Of a stretch of DNA of 23,265 nucleotides, positions 8,116-14,883 are shown piece after piece (the first letter of the stretch is position 1; every line of letters starts with the position of its first letter). The notes beneath the pieces were generated by a model that worked only from the letters and a program-made list of their open reading frames with translations, ran no database searches and was not told the DNA's origin. The position numbers and the translations under genes are program-made. The DNA lies in the NCBI GenBank assembly GCA_023390395.1, contig JAEWCY010000272.1, positions 1-23,265 of the forward strand, written 5' to 3'. Source of the DNA: Pseudomonadota bacterium (GTDB lineage: Bacteria; Desulfobacterota; Desulfovibrionia; Desulfovibrionales; Desulfovibrionaceae).

Positions 8116-9296
8116 GCCGGGCCGGCGCATCCCTGCCCCCGCCGGAGCGCTTCGCCCGGGACATGGCCGTGCTGCGCCGGGGAGGGCTGCCCTGGGACGG
8201 CCGATGCGCCGTCCCTCCCCCTGTCGCGCCCTACCGGCCGCGCACGGGCGACGTGGTCCTGCGGCTTCTGGCCATGCCCGAGTCCATCGGCCTGGCGGCC
8301 ACCAACCTGTCGGGCTACTCCCATTGCGGCGTGGTCCGGGAAACGGCCGGCCAGGCCTTCGTGCACGACTGCTACCCCCCGGTCGACGGACACCGGGGCG
8401 GACTGCGGCGCACGCCCTTCGCCGCCTGGACCGCCGCCGAGGGAAGCGTGCCCGTGCTGCACTGGCAGGCGCTGCGCCGGCCGGACATGGACGCGGACGC
8501 GGCCGGCCGGGTCCTCGACGCCCTGACCCGCCTGGAACTGCGCTTCTCCCTGGTCCTCGAACGCCACGACGCCCTGGCCGAGGGCGTCGGCGAGGAGGCC
8601 AACTGCTCGGCCTTCGCCCAGGCCTTCCTGGAGGCCATGGGCACGGACTGCGCCCCGGCCTTCGCGGCCACGGCCGTGACCACGCGGGTGATGACGCGCT
8701 TTTTCTTCCTGGCCGAGAACGGGTTCTACGACGCCGCGCCGGGCGGGGCGGGACGCGATTTCTACGACATGGCCCAGGCCCACGGCCTGACCGCCCTGGC
8801 GGCCTATCCCCGGGCCACCATGCCGCCGGGATTCGGCGAACTGCTGCCGGAACTTTTCCCCGTGGGCTACGGCCAGGGGCAGGCCGTTTCGCGGGCCATG
8901 CGCCGCTTCGCCCTGGCCGCCTACGCCGGCATGGTTCCCATGGTGCGGGCGGCCGTGGCCTGCCACGGAGTCTTGCCCCAAGCCGCCCTGGCCTGGTTCG
9001 ACGGCCGCGACGCCTGGGGGCTCGCCTCCCTCGTGCGCGCCCTGCCCCGGGACGTCCCGGTGCGGGGAACGGCCCTGGCCGTGGCGGGGCTCCTGGCCCT
9101 GGCCGACACGCCCGCGCCCTACGTGACCATCCCGCTGGCCGTGCGCTTCGCCTTCGGCCGCCCCGGCCCCCTGCTGGAGCTGGCCCAGGCGGCGGCGCTT
9201 CGCGTCGCCCCGCCCCTGGCCGCCCTGGCCCGGCGCGCCGGACTCGGCGCCTTTCGCCTTTTCGACGCCCCGCCGGAACCCGAGGAAACGCCATGA
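8112..9296 (+). CDS. YiiX-like permuted NlpC/P60 (papain-like) hydrolase domain protein
   Basis: Product of 394 residues. The N-terminal 180 residues resemble the permuted NlpC/P60 group (YiiX/YebB type): a GDVVLR strand at 46-51, SGYSHCGVV with the candidate catalytic His71, and after a helical insert NCSAFAQAFLEAMG with the candidate catalytic Cys165. In this fold the His strand precedes the Cys helix, as seen here. Relatives act on amide, ester or thioester bonds of lipids, peptides or polyamine conjugates. The remaining 210 residues (helical, moderately hydrophobic, with a PLAVRFAFGRPGPLLELA stretch) have no family I recognise. There is no signal peptide. Start and stop overlap the neighbours by 4 bases each (ATGA at 8112 and 9293), so kinase, hydrolase and sulfotransferase are translated as a coupled set. 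The substrate is unknown. Confidence 0.6.
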   Translation: MSRAGASLPPPERFARDMAVLRRGGLPWDGRCAVPPPVAPYRPRTGDVVLRLLAMPESIGLAATNLSGYSHCGVVRETAGQAFVHDCYPPVDGHRGGLRRTPFAAWTAAEGSVPVLHWQALRRPDMDADAAGRVLDALTRLELRFSLVLERHDALAEGVGEEANCSAFAQAFLEAMGTDCAPAFAATAVTTRVMTRFFFLAENGFYDAAPGGAGRDFYDMAQAHGLTALAAYPRATMPPGFGELLPELFPVGYGQGQAVSRAMRRFALAAYAGMVPMVRAAVACHGVLPQAALAWFDGRDAWGLASLVRALPRDVPVRGTALAVAGLLALADTPAPYVTIPLAVRFAFGRPGPLLELAQAAALRVAPPLAALARRAGLGAFRLFDAPPEPEETP

Positions 9297-10426
9297 CCAC
9301 GCACTTCCCCAACCTCCTTTCGCGCCTGGCCATGCGCAACGGCTTCTCCTACCAGTTCGCCTTCCCCATCCTCGACAACCGCCGCCTGGCCCGCCGCCTG
9401 GCCTTGCTGGAACGCCTGCTGCCCCGGCCGCGCCGTGCCCCCGTGACCGCCCCCATCTTCGTGGCCGGCCTGCCCCGCACCGGCTCGACCTGGCTGCAGA
9501 CGCTGCTGTGCGCCCATCCCGACGTGGCCTACGTCTCCCACTTCACCCACCACACCTATCCGAACTTTCTCGCCGCCAACCTGCTCGCCCGGTGGCTGCG
9601 CCTGGACGCCAGCGGCGAGCGCTTCATCGGCGACTCGGTGGTCCATTCCCTGCACAGCCCCTCCGAGGCCACGCTGCTGTGGGGGGAATGGTTCGGCATG
9701 GACCCGGCCTGCCTGACCTACGACCCTTTCACGGCCGACGACCTGGCCCCGGAGACCGTGGCGGAGATCAAGGACGCCCTGTCGCGGGTCACGGCGCTTT
9801 TCGGGCCGGACAAGCGCTTTTTCGCCAAAAATCCGGCATTCATTCCCTACGTGCCGGCCCTGGCCGGGCTGTTCCCGGACGCGCGCGTCATTCATCTCGT
9901 GCGCGACCCCAGGCCCACGGCCAATTCCATGGTCAAGCTCCTGCGGGCCTGCCGGGCGCAGCTGGCGCGCATCAACGCCTCGGGCCGGCCCCTGGCCATG
10001 CGCCTGACCGACTTCGTGCCCTACCCGCGCCTGCCGCGCCTGGCCGAGTACGTGACGCGCTTCGGAGCCGACGACGTGCGCGCCACGGCCCGGCTCTGGC
10101 GCGACGCCGTGGGCTTCATGGCCGATCTCGCCCCGAGCGTGCCCCACCTGCTGACCGTGCGCTTCGAGTCCGTGCTGGCCGATCCGGCCGGGGCCATGGC
10201 GCGCATCCTGGACTTCTGCCGGTTGCCGCCCCTGCCGGCCGACTCCCCGGCCGTGGCGGCGCTCTACGCCAGGACGGGCCGGGTGGCCCACGTCAACGCC
10301 TACGGCGAATACGAAACGATCACGGCCGTCTGCCGCGAGGCCATGCCGCTCGTCGGCTACGATCCCGACGGGCCGGAAGGCACGCTGCCGGCCCGGGGCG
10401 CGCCCGTCTTCGGCGAGCTGGTCTGA
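9293..10426 (+). CDS. sulfotransferase family protein (PAPS-dependent)
   Basis: Product of 377 residues. The 5'-phosphosulfate-binding loop is clear: FVAGLPRTGSTWLQTLL at about 56-72. The 3'-phosphate-binding motif follows at about 199-207 (VIHLVRDPR), with a Ser (NSM) a few residues later as in true sulfotransferases. A C-terminal VRFESVLADPAGAMARILDFC helix matches the family's end. Such enzymes move the sulfuryl group from PAPS to hydroxyl or amine acceptors on small molecules, lipids or glycans. PAPS supply in a sulfate reducer is not obvious, because dissimilatory reduction uses APS. The gene is coupled by an ATGA overlap to the YiiX-like gene. It ends 20 bp from the convergent 198-residue gene. 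The acceptor is unknown; the coupled hydrolase suggests a shared lipid or glycan target. Confidence 0.85.
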   Translation: MTTHFPNLLSRLAMRNGFSYQFAFPILDNRRLARRLALLERLLPRPRRAPVTAPIFVAGLPRTGSTWLQTLLCAHPDVAYVSHFTHHTYPNFLAANLLARWLRLDASGERFIGDSVVHSLHSPSEATLLWGEWFGMDPACLTYDPFTADDLAPETVAEIKDALSRVTALFGPDKRFFAKNPAFIPYVPALAGLFPDARVIHLVRDPRPTANSMVKLLRACRAQLARINASGRPLAMRLTDFVPYPRLPRLAEYVTRFGADDVRATARLWRDAVGFMADLAPSVPHLLTVRFESVLADPAGAMARILDFCRLPPLPADSPAVAALYARTGRVAHVNAYGEYETITAVCREAMPLVGYDPDGPEGTLPARGAPVFGELV

Positions 10427-10446
10427 GAGAAGAGAAAACGGGGAAC

Positions 10447-11043
10447 TTAGCGCCGATGGCCGCGCAGGTCGTCGAAACGGCGGCGCACGGTCTCCAGGCG
10501 CTCGCGGTAGCCGGCGGCGTCGCCGTATTCCAGAAAGAAGCGGTAGCGGGAATGGGGGGATCTGGGCGTGCGGGCGTGGCGCACCGGGCACCAGTACTGC
10601 TCGGTGCGGCCGGCCACCTCGCGCACGAAGCCGAGCAGGCCGTTGAAATAGCCGCAGTAGACGCAGTTGAGCTTCTCGATCCAGTTGAGGTAGGCCAGGG
10701 ACTGGCGGTCGATGACGATGTAGTCGCCGCGCCGGACCTTGGGAATGCCGTAGATGGGGAAGCATGCCCACTGGTACACGGTCACGGTCAGGTCCATGAG
10801 CAGGGCCGGGATGACCGCCCCCCAGATGACGGGGATGGTCAGGATCATGAGGAAGCCGGATTCGTAGACGTAGTCGGCCCACTTCCTGGCCAGGAGCCGG
10901 TGCTGCTTCCTGACCTCCCGGGTGAAGCGGACCTTCTTGCGCTCGATGGTGTAGCCGACCTCGGCCCCGACCCGGTCGAACTCCTCGGCCAGCTCCTTTT
11001 CCAGGGCTTCCAGACGCTCGATGACGTCGTCGATCTTGGTCAC
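10447..11043 (-). CDS. membrane-anchored conserved hypothetical protein with CVYC and WCP motifs
   Basis: Product of 198 residues with unknown function. Residues 1-60 are a charged, probably coiled-coil helix. Residues about 62-95 form one or two membrane segments (FLMILTIPVIWGAVIPALLM and the stretch after it). The C-terminal soluble part contains RRGDYIVIDRQSLAYLNWIE, CVYCGYFNG (Cys127, Cys130) and EQYWCPVRHAR (Cys152), three cysteines plus His that could form a metal or redox site. I recall similar small proteins in other Proteobacteria but no known role. The start is GTG at 11041-11043, supported by AAGGAG 5 bases upstream. The NifX-like gene ends 63 bp upstream in the same direction. Confidence 0.7.
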   Translation of the reverse strand: MTKIDDVIERLEALEKELAEEFDRVGAEVGYTIERKKVRFTREVRKQHRLLARKWADYVYESGFLMILTIPVIWGAVIPALLMDLTVTVYQWACFPIYGIPKVRRGDYIVIDRQSLAYLNWIEKLNCVYCGYFNGLLGFVREVAGRTEQYWCPVRHARTPRSPHSRYRFFLEYGDAAGYRERLETVRRRFDDLRGHRR

Positions 11044-11106
11044 GCGGGCTCCTTCATGCTTGCGGCAGGCGGCCCCGGCCGTCGCGGGGCCGCCCCTGGC
11101 CCGCCC

Positions 11107-11478
11107 CTACTGCAGGGGATGCAGGCAGTCGTGGCCGTGGGCCTTGCACAGCTCGCCGTCGTCCTTGAGCCGGCCGGCCAGGAAGGCCTCGGCCGCCTGG
11201 CGCACCGGCCCCGAAGCCCCGCGCACCACGGTCAGTCCGGCCCGGCGCAGCTTGTCCGCCGCGCCCTGGCCCATGTTGCCGGCGACAAGCGCCGTGACGC
11301 CCATGCCGACCAGGGTGTCCACGAGGTTCGAGCGGCAGCCGCACTCGGCCGGCGGCGCGAAGGTCTCCTCGGCCACGACGGAATTGTCGTCGTTTACGGT
11401 CAGCACCGTGAAATACCCGCAGTGCCCGAAATGCTCGTCCACCAGGCCGTCGCGGGAGGGGATGGCGATCTTGGTCAT
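11107..11478 (-). CDS. NifX/NifB-type dinitrogenase iron-molybdenum cofactor-binding family protein
   Basis: The 123-residue product matches the small NifX-like fold: IAIPSRDGLVDEHFGHCGYF at the start, a central LVDTLVGMGVTALVAGNMG segment, and AADKLRRAGLTVVRGASG. Relatives bind Fe-Mo, Fe-S or related clusters; free-standing copies are common in Desulfovibrio, where homologues such as the ORP complex proteins carry metal clusters without a role in nitrogen fixation. Extra cysteines occur at 46 and 48 (ECGC), and the tail is CKAHGHDCLHPLQ, which could bind a metal. No nif genes are near. An AGGAGG site 5 bases before the ATG at 11476-11478 fixes the start, although the frame is open for another 103 codons upstream. 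Direct function is unknown. Confidence 0.85.
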   Translation of the reverse strand: MTKIAIPSRDGLVDEHFGHCGYFTVLTVNDDNSVVAEETFAPPAECGCRSNLVDTLVGMGVTALVAGNMGQGAADKLRRAGLTVVRGASGPVRQAAEAFLAGRLKDDGELCKAHGHDCLHPLQ

Positions 11479-11629
11479 GGTTGCCTCCTGTCGATTTCCC
11501 GCCCCGCCATACCGGAAATCGCCCGGCCGCGAAAGCCCCCGGCCAACGGAGGCAAGCGGCGGCGCGACCTCTTTGGCCGCGCCGCCGCCCGCCGCCCCCG
11601 CTCCGGGGCCGCCGCGCCGGCACGGGGCG

Positions 11630-13525
11630 TCAAAACGGTTCGAACTGCCGGTCCTGGGCCTCGGCGGTCTCCGTGCCCAGGTACACCTTGGCCCCTCGGA
11701 CGCTGGGCTTGGGCAGCGCCTTGGCCCGTCCCTGGGTCCGGGCGGCCGGAATCGCCTTCGGGGCGGGGCGGCCGACGCCGCCGACATGGAAGAAGCCGAT
11801 GGTGGCCTGGAGGTGTTCGGCCTGGGCCGAGAGCTCCTCGGCCGTGGAGGCGAGCTCCTCCGAGGCGCTGGCGTTTTGCTGGATGACCTGGTCGAGCTGC
11901 TGCAAGGCCTTGTTGACCTGCCCGGCCCCGGAGCTCTGCTCCTTGGAGGCGGCGGCGATCTCCTGGACCAGTTCGGACGTGCGCAGGATGTCCGGCACCA
12001 GCTGGGACAAAAGCCCGCCGGCCTCCTCGGCCACGCCCAGGGAGTCGGCGGACAGGGTGTTGATCTCCGCGGCCGCGCTCTGGCTGCGTTCGGCCAGCTT
12101 TCGCACCTCGGCGGCGACCACGGCGAAGCCCCGGCCGTGCTCCCCGGCCCGGGCGGCCTCCACGGCGGCGTTTAGGGCCAGCAGGTCCGTCTGGCGGGCG
12201 ATCTCCTCGATGACGGAGATCTTGGAGGCGATGTCCCGCATGGCCTTGACGGTGTTGGTCATGGCCGTTCCCGAATGCTTGGCCCCCTCGGCGGCCTTGC
12301 GGGCCAGCGCCTCGGTCTGGAGCGCGTTGTCCGCGTTCTGCTGGATGGAGGAGGTCATCTCCTCCATGGAGGAAGAGCTTTCCTCCACGGACGAGGCCTG
12401 TTCGCTGGCGCCCTGGGAAAGCGTCTCGGAGGAGGCGGACAGCTCCTCGGAGCCCGTGGCCACGTTCTCGGCCCCGGACTGGACCTCCTGGACCACTTCC
12501 GTGAGCCGGCCCACCATTTCCGACAGGGCCTGCATGAGCTGGTCGCCGTCGGAGCGGGAGGAGACCGCGACGTCCAAGTCGCCCGAGGAGAGCTTTCTGG
12601 CCATTTCCACCACCTTGCGGTCGGCGGCGACCAGCGCGCCCAGGGATTGCAGCATGGTGTCGGCCTGGGAGCGCGGCGCGACGGCCACGTCGAGGTCGCC
12701 CAGGGCCAGCTTGGCCACGGTCTCGGCCACTTCCTGCTCGGCCACGGACACCCGGCGCAGGGATTCGGCCAGCATGCCCACCTCGTCCTTGCGGGCCACG
12801 TCCAGGCTTTTGCCCAGGTCGCCCACGGCCAGGGCGTCGGCGAAGCCCACGGCGAAGCGCAGAGGCCGGCTGATGCCGCGCGCGATGAAAACGCCCAGGG
12901 CCAGGCCCAAGAGGGCGCTCACCGCGGCCACGCCGATCACCAACGTCCGGCTGCTTTCGTAAATTCTCGTCGTTTCCTCGGAAAATGCCTTGGCGTTGGC
13001 TTCCTTGGCCTCGGAGAGTTCCGACAGCAAGTCGTCCACGAGGTCGCTTTTCTGCCGTCCGGCATTCATGGAAAGCTCAACGGATTCGCGCTTCTCCTGC
13101 AGGGCATCGGCCTTGCCGAGCTCTATGATCCTGGCGACCACCGGCTTGTACTCGTTCCAGGCCGCGTTGAGCTTGTCCAGCAGTTGCTTCCCTTTTTCCG
13201 TATACAGCAGCGGCTTGGCCTTCTCCAGATTTTCCATATATAATTTTTCATACTTATTAAAATTGTTCAGATATTTATCTCGCTGCTCCGCGGATGAGGC
13301 GAGGAGAAAGTTCTTCAGCGCCCGATCGATATACAACAAATCGATATTCGCTTCCTTGATATAGGACACGCCGAGCAATTCTTTCTGATATATTTTATCG
13401 CCAAGATCGTTAATGAGCGACATTTTCGTGACGCCGTAATACCCGACGATCGCTGTAAAGATCGCCATAACGATAAACGATAGGATAAGTTTCGTGCCGA
13501 CTTTCATGTCATTGAACCATTGCAT
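11630..13525 (-). CDS. methyl-accepting chemotaxis protein with three HAMP modules and a C-terminal pentapeptide
   Basis: Product of 631 residues. Membrane helices at about 11-33 and 193-215 flank a four-helix-bundle periplasmic sensor (4HB_MCP type). The first HAMP begins ISRPL at 218, and two further HAMP-like modules repeat the pattern GDLDVAV at about 276-282 and 315-321. The signalling domain has the hairpin tip EEIARQTDLLALNAAVEAAR (440-459) and the following GEHGRGFAVVAAEVRKLAERS. The protein ends QFEPF, matching the x-[HFYW]-x-x-[HFYW] tail that tethers CheR/CheB in other receptors. Codons for about residues 30-105 are markedly AT-rich, unlike the rest. A palindrome GGGGTACCCC (13526-13535) sits directly before the ATG and overlaps the ribosome-binding region. 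No che genes are nearby. The ligand is unknown. Confidence 0.93.
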   Translation of the reverse strand: MQWFNDMKVGTKLILSFIVMAIFTAIVGYYGVTKMSLINDLGDKIYQKELLGVSYIKEANIDLLYIDRALKNFLLASSAEQRDKYLNNFNKYEKLYMENLEKAKPLLYTEKGKQLLDKLNAAWNEYKPVVARIIELGKADALQEKRESVELSMNAGRQKSDLVDDLLSELSEAKEANAKAFSEETTRIYESSRTLVIGVAAVSALLGLALGVFIARGISRPLRFAVGFADALAVGDLGKSLDVARKDEVGMLAESLRRVSVAEQEVAETVAKLALGDLDVAVAPRSQADTMLQSLGALVAADRKVVEMARKLSSGDLDVAVSSRSDGDQLMQALSEMVGRLTEVVQEVQSGAENVATGSEELSASSETLSQGASEQASSVEESSSSMEEMTSSIQQNADNALQTEALARKAAEGAKHSGTAMTNTVKAMRDIASKISVIEEIARQTDLLALNAAVEAARAGEHGRGFAVVAAEVRKLAERSQSAAAEINTLSADSLGVAEEAGGLLSQLVPDILRTSELVQEIAAASKEQSSGAGQVNKALQQLDQVIQQNASASEELASTAEELSAQAEHLQATIGFFHVGGVGRPAPKAIPAARTQGRAKALPKPSVRGAKVYLGTETAEAQDRQFEPF

Positions 13526-14133
13526 GGGGTACCCCCGCTTTCAAGATGTTACAAAGACACGTATATGCGCCAACCTAAAACGTTGTTCCCAAATCATGCA
13601 AGAGTACATTCCTAGCCGCACTTGCTGCTGCTGGCTCACGAACTGCGTTTCGCCTGTTATTCTCTCGGTCGCCTTGGCCTGACCCAGCATCGGCAAAGCA
13701 ACGCATCGATGAAATGGCTGAATATTCCAATACAGGATGCTTCAACAAGTATCCGCCCTTGCCCTGAAGTCGTCAAGAAAAAACGCTACCACGCCCCAAA
13801 GGCCATCATACCTTTGGGAGAAGCACCCATCGCTCTCGCGCGCCTGCCCGAAAGCGGCTCGACGCCCTCCTTGTCCAACAAGCAGGGGACGCTTGCGTTT
13901 CGATACGATGCCAAGAGCGCGGCCCGCTCGGCCGAGCCGCGCGAGCCCGGATGGGGGGTGAAACGGGGCGGGTCCGGAAAGACGTCGGGCCCGGGGACGG
14001 ATAGACAAGGGAATATCCCCATGCCTCCTTGCGTCGCGAAGCGGGCGTCGTCCCGCCTCTGGCGGCACGGGCGAAGAAGGGACCCGGAAGGATGCGCCGG
14101 GCGCGCCGCGACCGCGGGGAGACGCCCGAAGGC
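13526..14133. other. 608-bp region without a recognisable gene
   Basis: It lies between the chemoreceptor start and the TRIC-like stop. Its left part (to about 13860) is less GC-rich than the surroundings. Open frames exist on both strands (for example 13622-14137 plus and 13742-14068 minus), but they overlap, have no convincing ribosome binding site and translate to low-complexity Arg/Pro-rich sequence. I therefore do not call them genes. The chemoreceptor promoter is presumably here, but I find no convincing sigma-70, sigma-54 or sigma-28 box. An 8-bp inverted repeat is listed separately. The stretch may hold gene remains or an intergenic repeat. Confidence 0.6.
13795..13818. repeat. inverted repeat, 8-bp arms
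   Basis: CCCAAAGG and CCTTTGGG flank an 8-base spacer (CCATCATA), a perfect small hairpin in the gene-less stretch. On the minus strand a run of six T follows about 10 bases after the second arm, so it could work as a weak terminator, or be part of a dispersed intergenic repeat. Confidence 0.4.
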
Positions 14134-14802
14134 CTAGGCCACGGGAGGGTTGCGCCGCCGGCCGAACAGGCCCGAATCGCGCACGGCCGTGGTGCGCCAG
14201 TTGCGGGTGATGGCCAGCATGCGCAGAAGGAAGGTGACGCCTATGGCCCCCAGGGCGGCGGCCAGGGGCGGCAGGGCGTCGCTTTGGCGCAGGAGCGGAT
14301 AGGTCAGGCAGCCGATGAGGGCGGCGAAGGCGTAGAACTGCCCGGGCTTAAAAACCAGCGGAGCCTCGCGGGTGAGCACGTCGCGCAAAAGCCCCCCGCC
14401 GCAGGCGTTGACCGTGCCGACCAGCACGGCCGGGGCGAAATCCAGGCCGAAGGCCAGGGACTTCTCCATGCCGACCACGGCGTAGGCTCCGAGCGCCGCG
14501 GCGTCCACCACGGCCACGAGCTTGTCGGACAGCACGGCCCGCCGGCCGAAGATCAGGCAGGCGGCCGCCGCCGCGGCCACGGCCAGCAGGTAGTCCTGGT
14601 TGCGCACCACGGCCGGCACGCCGGCCTGGAGGAAGATGCCGTCGCGGATCAGCGCCCCGCCCACGCCCGTGGCCAGGGACAGGCCCAGCAGCCCCACCAG
14701 GTCGAATTCCCGGCGGATGGCCTCGATGGCGCCGGTGGCGGCCATGAGGAACACGGCGAAAAGATCCAGGAAAAGGGGCAGTTCGAAACCTTGCTGGGGC
14801 AT
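14134..14802 (-). CDS. trimeric intracellular cation (TRIC) channel/YicG-like membrane protein (former UPF0126)
   Basis: Product of 222 residues with seven hydrophobic segments made of two repeats of about three helices plus one. Each repeat has the glycine-rich, kinked-helix signature followed by R-D: GVGGALIRDGI near 46-56 and ACGGGLLRDVL near 133-143. Prokaryotic TRIC proteins form trimeric, monovalent cation-permeable channels in the inner membrane; E. coli YicG has also been proposed to transport glycine. The ATG at 14800-14802 has GGAGG 8 bases upstream. The CaCA exchanger gene lies just upstream in the same direction, separated by an 81-bp gap with a strong hairpin, so partial read-through from the riboswitch-controlled promoter is possible. 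The family call is firm; physiological substrate is not. Confidence 0.85.
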   Translation of the reverse strand: MPQQGFELPLFLDLFAVFLMAATGAIEAIRREFDLVGLLGLSLATGVGGALIRDGIFLQAGVPAVVRNQDYLLAVAAAAAACLIFGRRAVLSDKLVAVVDAAALGAYAVVGMEKSLAFGLDFAPAVLVGTVNACGGGLLRDVLTREAPLVFKPGQFYAFAALIGCLTYPLLRQSDALPPLAAALGAIGVTFLLRMLAITRNWRTTAVRDSGLFGRRRNPPVA

Positions 14803-14826
14803 GGCGCGGGCCTCCGCTTCGGGCGT

Positions 14827-14854
14827 GCCCGCCCCGGACGGGACCGGGGCGGGC
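14827..14854 (-). terminator. strong GC hairpin after the CaCA exchanger gene
   Basis: Perfect 11-bp inverted repeat (GCCCGCCCCGG / CCGGGGCGGGC) with a 6-base loop, about 30 bp after the exchanger stop and 25 bp before the TRIC-like start. It has no T run, so termination would be partial or would need other factors. Confidence 0.45.
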
Positions 14855-14883
14855 GGCTCACATAGGGCCGGCGACGCCCGGCG

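Noticed and set aside
11107..11478. Role in nitrogen fixation for the NifX-like protein
   Set aside because: No nif genes are near, and free-standing family members are common in non-fixing contexts.
13526..13700. Sigma-28 or sigma-54 promoter for the chemoreceptor
   Set aside because: Looked for the usual spaced boxes on the minus strand and found no acceptable match.
13622..14137. 171-residue plus-strand frame and 108-residue minus-strand frame in the gap
   Set aside because: They overlap each other, have no convincing start signals, and their translations are low-complexity.
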